Assembly: GCF_025869515.1 (NCBI RefSeq)
Contig: NZ_JAOZVR010000114.1
Span: 1 to 33,233 of the forward strand
DNA from: Ferrovibrio sp.
Lineage (GTDB): Bacteria > Pseudomonadota > Alphaproteobacteria > Ferrovibrionales > Ferrovibrionaceae
Reading direction: 5' to 3'
Length of the DNA: 33,233 nucleotides
A model generated the notes under the pieces. That model worked only from the letters and a program-made list of their open reading frames with translations. It did no database searches and was not told the DNA's origin. Numbering within the stretch: the first letter of the stretch is position 1; each line of letters opens with the position of its first letter. A program made the position numbers and the translations under genes. Shown one piece after another: positions 8,172-16,836 of the stretch.

Positions 8172-8216
8172 AGGACTGACGCAAAGCAAGAGACCCAGAG
8201 GCCCCGCCGGCGACGG
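8136..8216 (+). promoter_or_regulatory. Antiterminator and pause hairpin of the ThrRS attenuator
   Basis: ACCGCC/GGCGGT (8136-8150) forms a small hairpin inside the leader frame. The longer alternative pairs 8140-8158 with 8194-8216 in four blocks: CTGGG with CCCAG, GCC with GGC, GCGG with CCGC and CCGTCG with CGACGG. These total 18 pairs, with one mismatch and small bulges. This pairing uses the left arm of the terminator (8198-8206), so the two folds exclude each other, the hallmark of ribosome-mediated attenuation. Base pairing was checked by eye; no folding energy was computed. Confidence 0.75.
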
Positions 8217-8235
8217 ACGGGGCCTCGGTCTTTCT
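8192..8235 (+). terminator. Rho-independent attenuator terminator before the ThrRS gene
   Basis: A perfect 9-bp stem GAGGCCCCG/CGGGGCCTC (8198-8206, 8218-8226) with an 11-nt loop. It is extended by GACC/GGTC (8192-8195, 8227-8230) across a 2-nt bulge. A short, interrupted T-run TTTCT (8231-8235) follows. It ends 45 bp before the ThrRS start codon, so it must act as an attenuator rather than an operon end. Confidence 0.85.
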
Positions 8236-8279
8236 GGGGCTTCGTTCATCGCTGGCCGCTTCGCAACCCGGAGACCGAC

Positions 8280-9500
8280 ATGAACGGCTTAAGTCCCAGA
8301 GTGAATTCAGAAATGGATACCTATGACCACCGTGTGCTGGGCACGCGGCTCGATCTCTTCCACCAGCAGGAGGAGGGGCCGGGCATGGTGTTCTGGCATC
8401 CGCGCGGCTTCGCGCTCTATCGCGTGATCGAGGATTACATCCGCCGCCGCATGCGTGAAGTCGGTTTTGCAGAAATCCGCACGCCGCAGCTGTTGAGCTA
8501 CAGCCTGTGGGAGGCGAGCGGCCATGCCGACAAGTTCGCCAATGAAATGTACCGCCTGAACAGCGGCAACCGGCCTTTCGCGCTGAAGCCGATGAGCTGT
8601 CCCGGCCATGTACAGGTGTTTTCCAGGAGCCTGCGCTCGGTGCACGACCTGCCGCTGCGCTACTGCGAATTCGGCGCCTGCCATCGCGACGAGCCTTCGG
8701 GCGCCTTGCAGGGCCTGATGCGCACCAGGAGCTTCACGCAGGACGATGCGCATATCTTCTGCACGTCCGAACAGATCGAGGGCGAGGTGCAGCGCTTCTG
8801 CGAACTGCTGCGCAGCATCTACAGTGATTTCGGCTTCGGTGCGCCGCTGGTGTTCTTTTCCACGCGGCCGGCGAAGCGGGCCGGCGACGATGCCACCTGG
8901 GACCGTGCCGAAGCCGCCCTGGCGATGGCGGCGCGCCGCGCCGGACTGGATTTCGGCATCAGGAGCGGCGAGGGCGCCTTTTATGGCCCCAAGCTGGAAT
9001 TCCACCTGCGCGACAGCCATGACCGGTCCTGGCAGTGCGGTACGATCCAGCTGGATTTCGTGCTGCCCGAGCGGCTGGGGGCCGACTATGTTGCCAGCGA
9101 CGGCAGTCGCCAGCGCCCGGTGCTGATCCACCACGCCGTGCTGGGCAGCATGGAGCGCTTCATCGGCATGCTGCTGGAGCATCACAAGGGCGCGCTGCCG
9201 CTGTGGCTGGCGCCCGAGCAGATCATGGTGGCCAGCGTGACCAGCGCGCAGGAGGGCTATGCCCGCAAGGCGGCGGCGACGCTGGGCCGGGACGGCTATC
9301 GCGTCAGCGTCGATGGCCGGCCCGAACGCATCGGCCGCAAGATCGCCGAGGCGCATGAGCAGGGCCTGCCGCTGCTGGCGATTGCCGGCGAGCGCGAAAT
9401 GGAGCGCGGCACGCTCACGGTCCGCCGTCGCGACGGCAAGCAGGAGGAACTGTCGCTGGCCGATGCGGCGCGGCGCTATCGCGAAGAGGCGTTTCGGTAA
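8280..9500 (+). CDS. thrS: Threonyl-tRNA synthetase lacking TGS and editing domains
   Basis: This class II synthetase charges tRNA-Thr. At 406 residues it is far shorter than the usual ~640. It starts directly at the catalytic domain (DHRVLGTRLDLF) and lacks the N-terminal TGS and second-site editing domains that remove Ser-tRNA-Thr. Motif 1 (about 40-70), motif 2 (YCEFGACHRDEPSGALQGLMRTRSFTQDDAHIF, 129-160) and motif 3 (VLIHHAVLGSMERF, 281-294) are intact. The zinc ligands Cys107, His158 and His284 have the same spacing (51 and 126) as the E. coli ligands. The anticodon-binding domain follows (about 312-406). ATG 8280 has GGAG 6 bp upstream, and the upstream DNA is occupied by an attenuator, so the short form is not an artefact of start choice. 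It may be a second ThrRS or rely on trans-editing. Confidence 0.93.
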   Translation: MNGLSPRVNSEMDTYDHRVLGTRLDLFHQQEEGPGMVFWHPRGFALYRVIEDYIRRRMREVGFAEIRTPQLLSYSLWEASGHADKFANEMYRLNSGNRPFALKPMSCPGHVQVFSRSLRSVHDLPLRYCEFGACHRDEPSGALQGLMRTRSFTQDDAHIFCTSEQIEGEVQRFCELLRSIYSDFGFGAPLVFFSTRPAKRAGDDATWDRAEAALAMAARRAGLDFGIRSGEGAFYGPKLEFHLRDSHDRSWQCGTIQLDFVLPERLGADYVASDGSRQRPVLIHHAVLGSMERFIGMLLEHHKGALPLWLAPEQIMVASVTSAQEGYARKAAATLGRDGYRVSVDGRPERIGRKIAEAHEQGLPLLAIAGEREMERGTLTVRRRDGKQEELSLADAARRYREEAFR

Positions 9501-9504
9501 CCAG

Positions 9505-9549
9505 AAAATGGGAGCCCGGCTCGCGCTCGGTCCGGGGCCTCATTTTTTC
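9505..9549 (+). terminator. Intrinsic terminator after the ThrRS gene
   Basis: The stem AAAATGGGAGCCCGG pairs, with single mismatches, to CCGGGGCCTCATTTT. It is followed by a T-run (9543-9548) right after the stop at 9500. The A-run on the left side means it could work in both directions. It separates ThrRS from the following kinase-like gene. Confidence 0.85.
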
Positions 9550-9568
9550 TTGAGGGGGATAAGGATTC

Positions 9569-10057
9569 ATGACAACCGCAACCCTGCATCTGCTGTGCGG
9601 CAAGATCGCGGCCGGCAAATCCACGCTGTCGGCCGAACTGGCTGCCGCACCGGGCACGATCGTGCTGGCCGAGGATGCCTGGCTGGCGCGGCTCTATCCC
9701 GGCGAGATCCATACGGTGGCGGATTATGTGCGCTGCGCCGCCCGGCTGCGCGACGCCGTGACGCCGCATGTGGAAAGCCTGCTGCGGGCCGGATTGTCGG
9801 TGGTGCTGGACTTCCCGGCCAACACGCGGGTCAACCGCGCCTGGATGCGCGGCATCGTCGACCGTTCCGGGGCAAGGCACCGGCTCTATTATCTGGATGT
9901 GCCCGACGCGATCTGCCGCGCCCGCCTGCGCCAGCGCAATGCGGCGGGCACGCATGACTTTACCGCCAGCGACGCGGAGTTCGACGCCATCACGGCATAT
10001 TTCGTAGCACCCGAGCCTGACGAGGGCTTCGAGATCGAGCATCGTCGGATGGCGTGA
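9569..10057 (+). CDS. P-loop NTPase / small-molecule kinase-like protein
   Basis: This 162-residue protein has the fold signature of P-loop kinases. A Walker A motif is at residues 11-18 (GKIAAGKS). A strand ending in LAEDAW follows, then SVVLDFPANTRVNR with a Walker-B-like Asp, and a lid-like Arg-rich stretch (DAICRARLRQRN) near residue 113. Such proteins phosphorylate small molecules or nucleotides; the zeta-toxin, gluconate-kinase and chloramphenicol-phosphotransferase groups look alike at this level, so the substrate is open. ATG 9569 has AAGGA just upstream. It stands behind the ThrRS terminator and is convergent with the barrel gene at 10068 with a 10-bp gap. No antitoxin-like partner is adjacent. 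Confidence 0.82.
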   Translation: MTTATLHLLCGKIAAGKSTLSAELAAAPGTIVLAEDAWLARLYPGEIHTVADYVRCAARLRDAVTPHVESLLRAGLSVVLDFPANTRVNRAWMRGIVDRSGARHRLYYLDVPDAICRARLRQRNAAGTHDFTASDAEFDAITAYFVAPEPDEGFEIEHRRMA

Positions 10058-10067
10058 GCGGGGCGGC

Positions 10068-11534
10068 TCAGTAGCTGTAGCTGAACACCATCTGGCCGAG
10101 CCAAGTGGTGCGGTCGGTGGCATCGCTGTTGCCGAGCTGCTGGCGCCGGCCGGTGCCGGCTTTGGCGGCGCCCAGCACGGCGGCGATCTCGAGGCCGGGC
10201 AGCGGCGTGGTCCAGACTGCATAGAGATTGACTTCATCCTGCAGGCTGTCCGAGGTGACGCCATTGGCGGTATCGGGTTTGTCGTAAGTGTGGCGATAGA
10301 AGATCGCGCCGAGGGCCAGGCCTTCGTCCGGCTGCAGCTTGAGGTGAACCATGTGGCTGTTGAGATTTGAATTGCCGCCGACATAGCGCGCATAGATCTC
10401 GCCGAGATCCCAGGTGCCGTAGCCGCGCGGGCCGCCGCCGGTGAACAGCGAATCCCAGTTTTTGTCGGTACCGTCACTGGCATCAGCATCGCCGCTGAAA
10501 TGCATGTAGCGATAGCTGAGCTGCGGCTGCCAGGGCAAAGCCGAAAAGGTGTATTGCGGTTCTATATACCAGGCATTGGCGCGCAGGCGGCGCCCGCTGT
10601 TGTCATTGCGCTGGCGCGCGAATTCGCCATACAGCGCCGCATCCCGCCAGCCTTCGCCCAGCGCGCTGAGCAATGCGCCGCCGGAGCGGATGGCATAGAC
10701 ATCCATGCCGTCGCGGCCCGGGCTGATGGCGCGGTCGGCATCGGTGAGCCGGAGCGCGGTGGCGCCGAGATACCACTGGCGTTCCTCGTAGTCGCTGCGG
10801 CCGTGATCGCGATGGCTGGAGGCGAACCATTCGATATTGCCGCCATGCAGCGATGTGGCGGCGGCATCCTTGCCGCGCAGGTATGCCTGGTCGGTGTGGC
10901 TTGCGAGATGGAACAGGTCGGCGCGCACCGGGGCGGTGTTGAGACGCAGAATTGCGGTGCGGTCGAAACTGCCGCGCGGGCCGAGCACATAGGCGGCGCG
11001 GCGGAAGCTGTCGAGCGTGCCGTCGGCGATCAGGAAGCCGTCGCCGATGACAAAACCCTGGCGGCCGGCGGAGAGGTCGATGGCATCCTCGCCGAGCGCG
11101 GCGAAGGCGAGGCCGGATTTCCAGCCCAGATAGGCCTCGCTGAGATCAAAGGATTCGGGCTGCATGTCGGTGACGGCATTGCGCTGGGCTTCGCCGTCGC
11201 CGCGCGTGGCGCTGCCGGTCACCCGGGCGGCGCCGTAGAGCGTGGTATTGTTGAGGAAATATTCCGCCTCCAGGCCCGGCGTGACGAAGCCCTCCGCCCA
11301 GCCGCGGCCGCCCTTGCGCTGGCCATGCGAGGACAGGCTGCCCAGTCCGTTCTGCGCATTGGTCACGCTGAACAGGCCGAGACCGGCATCCAGCGTCAGG
11401 CCGATCTCCAGATCGCCGAAGCCGAAACGCTGGCCCGGTTTTTCATGCCCGTCCTCGGCGGCTGTGGCCATGCCGGTGCCGGAACAAAGCAAAACGGCAA
11501 GGCCGGCCACAACACGGCGGGTTGCAATGATCAT
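10068..11534 (-). CDS. Outer-membrane beta-barrel, alginate-export-like porin
   Basis: This 488-residue protein is predicted to sit in the outer membrane. It starts with a signal peptide (MIIATRRVVAGLAVLL..., cleavage near ATAA|ED). It continues with many alternating strands rich in Gly and aromatics, including LNNTTLYGAARVTGSATRG and DLSEAYLGWKSG. The last residues, MVFSYSY, give a C-terminal aromatic as expected for BAM-assembled barrels. The pattern of LSEAYLGWK and the internal DGFLIADGTLDSFRRAAYV segment fit the alginate-export-like family. No alginate genes are near, so the cargo is unknown. The ATG at 11534 follows a strong GGGGGAAG site and starts the signal peptide, so the longer upstream frame is rejected. 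Confidence 0.82.
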   Translation of the reverse strand: MIIATRRVVAGLAVLLCSGTGMATAAEDGHEKPGQRFGFGDLEIGLTLDAGLGLFSVTNAQNGLGSLSSHGQRKGGRGWAEGFVTPGLEAEYFLNNTTLYGAARVTGSATRGDGEAQRNAVTDMQPESFDLSEAYLGWKSGLAFAALGEDAIDLSAGRQGFVIGDGFLIADGTLDSFRRAAYVLGPRGSFDRTAILRLNTAPVRADLFHLASHTDQAYLRGKDAAATSLHGGNIEWFASSHRDHGRSDYEERQWYLGATALRLTDADRAISPGRDGMDVYAIRSGGALLSALGEGWRDAALYGEFARQRNDNSGRRLRANAWYIEPQYTFSALPWQPQLSYRYMHFSGDADASDGTDKNWDSLFTGGGPRGYGTWDLGEIYARYVGGNSNLNSHMVHLKLQPDEGLALGAIFYRHTYDKPDTANGVTSDSLQDEVNLYAVWTTPLPGLEIAAVLGAAKAGTGRRQQLGNSDATDRTTWLGQMVFSYSY

Positions 11535-11634
11535 GACGGTCTTCCCCCTGGCGGCGGCTCGGGTCGGCTGGTGGCCCATCCCGCCATCGGTTATGCTGCC
11601 GGTGATATTCGAATGCCGGCTCCTGTCAAGCACG

Positions 11635-11654
11635 GCTTGTCGACAGCTTGTCGA
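11635..11654. repeat. Tandem GCTTGTCGA pair between divergent genes
   Basis: GCTTGTCGA occurs at 11635-11643 and again at 11646-11654, an 11-bp (one helical turn) period. It is about 60 bp before rph and 100 bp before the divergent barrel gene. A short CAAGC/GCTTG inverted repeat overlaps the first copy. It is a possible regulator site, with no family recognised. Confidence 0.4.
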
Positions 11655-11715
11655 TCGGGGCAGGATCGACTAGAAACCGCTGACGCTTTTCAGACTTATT
11701 CGCGAGGAATAACCC

Positions 11716-12432
11716 ATGCGCCCCAGTGGCCGCACCGCCGACCAGTTGCGCCCGATCCGCCTTGAGCCGGGGTTTGCCAAATATGCCGAAGGCTCCTGCC
11801 TGATCAAGTTCGGCGAAACCCATGTGCTCTGCGCTGCCACCGTCGAAGAGAAGGTGCCACCCTTCCTGCGCAACACCGGCCGCGGCTGGGTGACGGCGGA
11901 GTACGGCATGCTGCCGCGCTCGACCCACAGCCGCACCGAGCGCGAAGCCTCGCGCGGCAAGCAATCGGGTCGCACCCAGGAAATCCAGCGCCTGGTCGGC
12001 CGCAGCTTGCGCGCCGTCACCAACCTGGAAGGCTTCGGCGAACGCCAGATCCGTCTCGATTGCGACGTGTTGCAGGCCGATGGCGGCACGCGCACGGCGG
12101 CGATCACCGGCAGCTGGGTGGCGCTGCATCTGGCCTTTGCCAAGCTGGTGAAAGACGGCGCGATTGCGAAAATTCCGCTGATCGGCCAGGTCGCCGCAGT
12201 GAGCTGCGGATTGTGCGACGGCGTCGCCGTGCTCGATCTCGATTATCCCGAAGACAGCACGGCGCAGGCCGATGCCAATTTCGTGCTGACCGATACCGGT
12301 GCCATCGTCGAGGTGCAGGGTACTGCTGAGAAGGAACCGTTCTCCGAAGCGCAGTTCAGCGCACTGCTCGGTCTGGCCAAGACCGGTATCAAGGAACTGA
12401 TGGTTCTGCAGCGCCAGGCGGTGGGGCTGTAA
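11716..12432 (+). CDS. rph: Ribonuclease PH
   Basis: RNase PH is a phosphate-dependent 3'-5' exoribonuclease that trims tRNA 3' ends and forms a hexamer in the cytoplasm. The 238-residue length is normal. The sequence opens [14 protein letters not shown] and has [18 protein letters not shown], the RTREAS-like [29 protein letters not shown] region that binds phosphate and RNA, and [18 protein letters not shown]. The phosphorolytic core is therefore intact. The ATG lies 2-3 bp after GAGGAATAACCC, an acceptable ribosome site. rdgB follows 2 bp after the stop and hemW overlaps rdgB, forming a typical alphaproteobacterial housekeeping operon. The usual upstream hrcA is not present here. Confidence 0.97.
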   Translation: MRPSGRTADQLRPIRLEPGFAKYAEGSCLIKFGETHVLCAATVEEKVPPFLRNTGRGWVTAEYGMLPRSTHSRTEREASRGKQSGRTQEIQRLVGRSLRAVTNLEGFGERQIRLDCDVLQADGGTRTAAITGSWVALHLAFAKLVKDGAIAKIPLIGQVAAVSCGLCDGVAVLDLDYPEDSTAQADANFVLTDTGAIVEVQGTAEKEPFSEAQFSALLGLAKTGIKELMVLQRQAVGL

Positions 12433-12434
12433 CC

Positions 12435-13049
12435 ATGAGCCGCCGTCGCTTCGCCGGCGACACGCTGGTGATCGCCAGCCACAATGCCGGCAAGGTGCGC
12501 GAGATCGGCGAGTTGATCGCGCCCTTCAGGGTGCGGGCGGTTTCGGCCGGCGAACTCGGCCTGCCCGAACCGGAGGAGACCGGTTCGACCTTCATCGCCA
12601 ATGCCGAGCTGAAGGCCCTGGCCGCTGCCAGGGCAGCGCAGCTTCCTGCGCTGGCCGATGATTCCGGCATGGCGGTGGATGCGCTGGATGGCGCACCGGG
12701 AATCTACTCGGCACGCTGGGCCGGGGCCGCGAAGGATTTCGGCAAGGCGATGGAAAAGGTCTGGAACGCCGTACAGGACAAGGGTGCCGAGCCGCCCTTC
12801 GGCGCGCAGTTCGTCTGCGCGCTCAGCCTCGCCTGGCCGGACGGCCATGTCGAAAGCTTCGAGGGCATCATTCAGGGCAAGCTGGTCTGGCCGCCGCGCG
12901 GGCTGCATGGCTTCGGCTACGATCCGATGTTCGTGCCGCGGGTGAACGACGAGACCCGCACCTTCGGCGAGATGCCGGCGGCCGAGAAGCATGCGATCAG
13001 CCATCGCGCGCTGGCCTTCCGGCAGTTGATCGATGCCTGTTTCGGCTGA
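12435..13049 (+). CDS. rdgB: XTP/dITP pyrophosphatase (RdgB/HAM1)
   Basis: RdgB hydrolyses non-canonical purine nucleotides such as dITP and XTP to monophosphates, keeping them out of DNA and RNA. The 204-residue protein shows the family's N-terminal [14 protein letters not shown] (residues 11-24), the metal/base motif [26 protein letters not shown], and the C-terminal [10 protein letters not shown]...[19 protein letters not shown]. All are at normal spacing. The start is 2 bp after the rph stop, and the 3' end overlaps hemW by 17 bp in another frame, so the three genes are surely one transcript. Nothing is unusual. Confidence 0.97.
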   Translation: MSRRRFAGDTLVIASHNAGKVREIGELIAPFRVRAVSAGELGLPEPEETGSTFIANAELKALAAARAAQLPALADDSGMAVDALDGAPGIYSARWAGAAKDFGKAMEKVWNAVQDKGAEPPFGAQFVCALSLAWPDGHVESFEGIIQGKLVWPPRGLHGFGYDPMFVPRVNDETRTFGEMPAAEKHAISHRALAFRQLIDACFG

Positions 13050-14220
13050 ACAGCAGGCCATTCCCCGGCGCGGCTTCGGCCTTTATGTGCACTGGCCCTT
13101 CTGCGTCTCGAAATGCCCCTATTGCGACTTCAATTCCCATGTGCGCGAGCGTGTCGATGCCGCGCGCTGGCAGCAGGCCTATCTCATCGAGATGGCGCAT
13201 TACGCGGCCGCCGGTGTCGGGCAGGGTGAGACGATCACATCCGTGTTCTTCGGCGGCGGCACGCCGTCGCTGATGCCGCCGGCGACGGCCGCCGCGATCC
13301 TCGATGCGGCAGGCAGGCACTGGCATTTCGCCGACGATGTCGAGATCACGCTGGAAGCCAATCCGAATTCCGCCGAGGCCGGCAAATTCGCCGCCTTCGC
13401 CGCCGCCGGAATCAATCGCCTGTCGATCGGTGTGCAGAGTTTCGACGCCGAGGTGCTGAAATTCCTCGGCCGCGCCCATGATGCCGGCGAGGCACGCCGC
13501 GCCATTGAAGCTGCCGCGAAAGCCGTGCCGCGCTATTCCTTCGACCTGATCTATGCCCGGCCGGGCCAGACGGCGCAAAGCTGGCGCGCCGAACTGCAGG
13601 ATGCGCTCAGCCTCGCCGGCGATCATCTCTCGCTCTACACGCTGACCATCGAGCCCAATACCGGCTTTGCCGGCGCGGTGGCGCGCGGCGTGCTGCAGCC
13701 AATGCCGTCCGATGACCAGGCCGCGCTGTACGACCTGACGCAGGGGATTCTCGGCCAGGCCGGTATGCCGGCCTACGAGATCTCCAACCACGCGAAACCG
13801 GGCGGCGAGAGCCGGCACAACCTGGTCTACTGGCGCAGCGGATCCTATCTCGGCCTCGGGCCCGGTGCGCATATGCGCCTGCAGCAGCCGGGCGGCTGGC
13901 AGGCCATGCAGAACCGCCGCAAGCCGGAAGCCTGGCTCGAACAGGTGGAGAGCGATAGCCATGGCCGCGAGAGCGCCACGCCGGTGAGCAACGCCGAGCG
14001 CGCCGAAGAAGCCCTGATGATGGGGCTGCGCCTGGCTGAGGGCGTCTATACCGGGAATTTCCGCGCCGCCACCGGACTTGATCTGGAAGTCTTCGTGCCG
14101 GCGGAACGTTCCGCACCGCTGGAAGCCGCCGGGCTGCTGGTCCGCAATCCGGACAAGATCGTCGCCACCCGCGAAGGTCGTGCCGTGCTCGACGGCTTGC
14201 TCGCGCGGCTGCTCGCCTAG
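13033..14220 (+). CDS. hemW: Radical SAM heme chaperone HemW
   Basis: HemW is a radical-SAM protein that binds haem and hands it to membrane proteins; it was long misnamed as oxygen-independent coproporphyrinogen oxidase. The 395-residue protein has the HemW-type cluster motif C-x3-C-x2-C (Cys24, Cys28, Cys31 in FCVSKCPYC), without the extra cysteine typical of true Hem[11 protein letters not shown] and [21 protein letters not shown] follow. The C-terminal HemN_C region covers roughly the last 110 residues. The start overlaps rdgB by 17 bp, consistent with coupling. It is the last gene of the rph-rdgB-hemW unit. Confidence 0.95.
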   Translation: MPVSAEQQAIPRRGFGLYVHWPFCVSKCPYCDFNSHVRERVDAARWQQAYLIEMAHYAAAGVGQGETITSVFFGGGTPSLMPPATAAAILDAAGRHWHFADDVEITLEANPNSAEAGKFAAFAAAGINRLSIGVQSFDAEVLKFLGRAHDAGEARRAIEAAAKAVPRYSFDLIYARPGQTAQSWRAELQDALSLAGDHLSLYTLTIEPNTGFAGAVARGVLQPMPSDDQAALYDLTQGILGQAGMPAYEISNHAKPGGESRHNLVYWRSGSYLGLGPGAHMRLQQPGGWQAMQNRRKPEAWLEQVESDSHGRESATPVSNAERAEEALMMGLRLAEGVYTGNFRAATGLDLEVFVPAERSAPLEAAGLLVRNPDKIVATREGRAVLDGLLARLLA

Positions 14221-14321
14221 GGGTGGTTCAGGTAGGACGGTTCAGGGGGCGCCGGTGCTTTTCCGCCGCCGGTCCTGCGATTAAGCTGGGAGCAACTCTT
14301 GAGGAAACCCGAGCCAGCATC

Positions 14322-15563
14322 ATGACCGAATCCGCCTTCCCCGGCCTGTCCCAGGCCGTCAGCACCCTGCGGGCCTCTGAAATCCGCGAACTGCTCAAGC
14401 TGATCAGCCGGCCGGAAATCATCTCGTTCGCCGGCGGCATCCCCGATCCGGCACTGTTCCCGCTCGATGCCATCGGCGCATCGTATCAGCGGGTGCTGGC
14501 CGATCCGGCGCTGGCGGGAGAGGCCTTCCAGTATTCGATCAGCGAGGGCTACCTGCCGCTGCGCGACTGGATCGTCGGCTATCTCAGGAGTCACGGCATC
14601 GAGACCGGCCCGGAACAGGTGCTGATCACCTCCGGCGCGCAGCAGGCGCTCGATTTTCTCGGCCGCGCCCTGATCAATCCGGGTGACAGCGTGGTGATGT
14701 CCTCGCCCAGCTATCTCGGCGCCATCCAGGTCTTCGGTACCTATCAGCCGACGTTCCTCTCGGTGCCGATGGATAATGAAGGCGTGGTGCTCGAGGCGCT
14801 CGAAGCGGCCTTCAAACAGAAACCGAAATTTTTCTACCTGACGCCGGATTTCTGCAATCCGGCCGGCATCACCACCTCGCTGGCGCGCCGCCAGGCAATC
14901 CTGAAACTGGCACATCGCTACGACGTGGCGATCCTGGAAGATTCGCCCTATGAGGAGCTGCGCTACGAGAACGCGCGAATCCCCAGCTTCGCCGCACTGG
15001 AGCTGCAGGACCTCGCCGCCCCGGGCAGCGACGGCAAGCGCCTGGTGATCTATGTCGGCAGCCTGTCCAAGGTACTGACCCCGGCGTTGCGTATCGGCTG
15101 GGTCTGCGCCGATCCGGCGCTGATCAACAAGCTGGTGCTGATCAAACAGGCGTCCGACCTGCATTGCAGCACGATCAACCAGATGGTGGCCTGCGATATC
15201 GCGCGCTCCTCGCATGCCAGCCAGGTGGCCAAGCTGCGCAAGGCCTACAAGGAACGGCGCGACGTGATGCTGGAAACGCTGGAACGCTGCCTGCCCAAGG
15301 AAGTGCGTTACACCAAACCCGATGGCGGCATGTTCATCTGGCTGGAATTTCCCGACAGCATCGACGGCACCGAGCTGCTGGCCGAGGCGGTGAAGGATAT
15401 CCAGGTTGCCTTCGTGCCGGGCTCGGCTTTCTATGCCACCGATGTGAAGCGCAACACCGCGCGGCTCAGCTTCTCGCTCGGCGAACCGGCGCGCATCCGC
15501 GAGGGCATCGAGCGGCTGTCGGCACTGCTGCAGAACAAGCTGCGCGCTAACCGCGCAGCTTAG
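14322..15563 (+). CDS. PLP-dependent aminotransferase, class I/II (2-aminoadipate/aromatic type)
   Basis: This 413-residue fold-type-I aminotransferase resembles the LysN/ARO8-like group that acts on 2-aminoadipate, leucine or aromatic amino acids. Visible motifs are SFAGGIPDPALFP (35-47), the cofactor-binding TSGAQQALD (103-111), CNPAG with Asn179, DSPYEELRY (207-215) and SLSKVLTPALRIGW, with Lys250 as the PLP Schiff-base lysine. The C-terminal YTKPDGGMFIWLE is also typical. The ATG 14322 begins at the conserved N-terminus. GAGGAAA lies rather far upstream, so the start is fairly but not fully sure. The stop overlaps that of the convergent DUF2855 gene. Substrate is not decidable here. Confidence 0.92.
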   Translation: MTESAFPGLSQAVSTLRASEIRELLKLISRPEIISFAGGIPDPALFPLDAIGASYQRVLADPALAGEAFQYSISEGYLPLRDWIVGYLRSHGIETGPEQVLITSGAQQALDFLGRALINPGDSVVMSSPSYLGAIQVFGTYQPTFLSVPMDNEGVVLEALEAAFKQKPKFFYLTPDFCNPAGITTSLARRQAILKLAHRYDVAILEDSPYEELRYENARIPSFAALELQDLAAPGSDGKRLVIYVGSLSKVLTPALRIGWVCADPALINKLVLIKQASDLHCSTINQMVACDIARSSHASQVAKLRKAYKERRDVMLETLERCLPKEVRYTKPDGGMFIWLEFPDSIDGTELLAEAVKDIQVAFVPGSAFYATDVKRNTARLSFSLGEPARIREGIERLSALLQNKLRANRAA

Positions 15564-16696
15564 TCCCGGAGGCTGAGGATATGGCCTTCGTCGGGCCTGA
15601 TCTTGCCGGCCAGCGTGGCGCGATAGGCGGCTTCCACGGCTGAACGGCCGTTGCTGCGGATCACCCTGATCCAGTGCTGCAGCACCGGGATGAAATCGTT
15701 CCACGCGGTATTCAGCTTGCCTTCCAGCCCGCCGCGACCCCAATCCCTGCTGCGCTTCACGATCCGGTCGGGCGCGAAGAAGAACAGCGGCTTCGGGCCC
15801 GGCAAGCCCTTGCCCGGCGGGTTCATCTCGCGGTGCGACAGCCCGACCGCACAACTGTATTTCAGCGCGTCGCCGTAATGCTCATGAATGGCGCGGCGTA
15901 GATCGGCGCTGCCAGCGAAATCGACATAGACGGCATCTTCCACCGGCCGCGCGGAGATTTCATCATAGGTCACGACGCGATCGTAACAGCCAAGTCCTTC
16001 CACGAAGGCGCGGTTGCCAGCGGAGGTGAGGCCGACGACAGTGATGTTTTTGCGCCGGTGCAGCAGATGGGCCAGGCCGAAGGCGGTTTTCGCCGAAGCG
16101 CTGGACAGCAGCACGGTCTGCGCGCCGAAGAACTGCTCATCGGCCAGGAAGTCGTCGATCAGGAACGAGGTGACGAAAAGCGGCCGCAGCAGCGCCTGGT
16201 ACGGTTCGAAAGGCTCGGCGAAGGTCGGCTCGGTGGTGATGCGCAGGTAGCTGTTATAGGCCGGCGGCAGCTTGGCACGATGCGGCGCGCTTTCGACAAA
16301 GCTGCTGTCGGTGAGCTTGCCGGGCGTCATCACCAGGTGCGTCGCCATCGGAAAGAAACCGTAGATGCGTTCGTCCACCGCAATGGTGGGGTGGCGCGAG
16401 GCCACCACATCGGCAAAACCCCAGACCGGGATCACGCCCCAGTCTTCGGCGTCGGCCGTCCTGCCGCCGGGCGGGAAAAAGCCCCAGTAGGCCATTTTGT
16501 CACCCAGCTCGGCATAGGTGATGTTGTTCGCGGTGAAAGCGAAGCTGTCGATCTTGACCAGCAGCTGGTCCGGCTGCAGGTCGTCAGGCTTCAGGGTGAA
16601 GTCCTCGAACCGGATCTGGGTCAGATCGCTTTTGCGCACCAGGCACTGCGTGGCCCCCAGATCGGATTTGGCGGTAGCGGTCAGAATCTGCGACAT
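15560..16696 (-). CDS. DUF2855 family protein
   Basis: This 378-residue protein matches the DUF2855 family, which is distantly related to medium-chain quinone-oxidoreductase-like proteins. Supporting segments are LLVKIDSFAFTANNITYAELGDKMAYWGFFP near the N-terminus, VIPVWGFADVVAS, YGFFPMATHLVM and LLSSASAKTAFGLAHLLHRRK, the last resembling a degenerate nucleotide-binding region. No metal ligands of alcohol dehydrogenases are evident, and the function is unknown. Two ATGs stand in tandem (16699 and 16696). The second is better spaced from GGGGAGG. Its stop shares the TTAG tetranucleotide (15560-15563) with the convergent aminotransferase, so neither gene has room for a private terminator. Confidence 0.85.
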   Translation of the reverse strand: MSQILTATAKSDLGATQCLVRKSDLTQIRFEDFTLKPDDLQPDQLLVKIDSFAFTANNITYAELGDKMAYWGFFPPGGRTADAEDWGVIPVWGFADVVASRHPTIAVDERIYGFFPMATHLVMTPGKLTDSSFVESAPHRAKLPPAYNSYLRITTEPTFAEPFEPYQALLRPLFVTSFLIDDFLADEQFFGAQTVLLSSASAKTAFGLAHLLHRRKNITVVGLTSAGNRAFVEGLGCYDRVVTYDEISARPVEDAVYVDFAGSADLRRAIHEHYGDALKYSCAVGLSHREMNPPGKGLPGPKPLFFFAPDRIVKRSRDWGRGGLEGKLNTAWNDFIPVLQHWIRVIRSNGRSAVEAAYRATLAGKIRPDEGHILSLRD

Positions 16697-16836
16697 CATG
16701 CCTCCCCATGGAGCCTGCCCGGGCGGTTTCGCTTCGGTGGCTGAATCTGTGCCAGCTTTCAATCTAGGGCGGCGATCATGTTCCGCATGTGACAAGCATC
16801 GGACAATATCCGCGAAAAAACAGTCTTAAAACTGGA

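Noticed and set aside
8097..8280. T-box riboswitch before the ThrRS gene
   Set aside because: The leader carries an open frame rich in regulatory codons and a classical antiterminator, with no sign of a T-box bulge or specifier stem. T-boxes are also a Gram-positive feature.
9569..10057. Zeta-toxin of a toxin-antitoxin pair
   Set aside because: The P-loop kinase fold fits, but there is no small antitoxin gene next to it; the neighbours are a terminator and a convergent porin gene.
12435..14220. rdgB-hemW overlap as a frameshift or fusion
   Set aside because: Both proteins are full length with complete motifs. The 17-bp overlap is a normal coupling arrangement.
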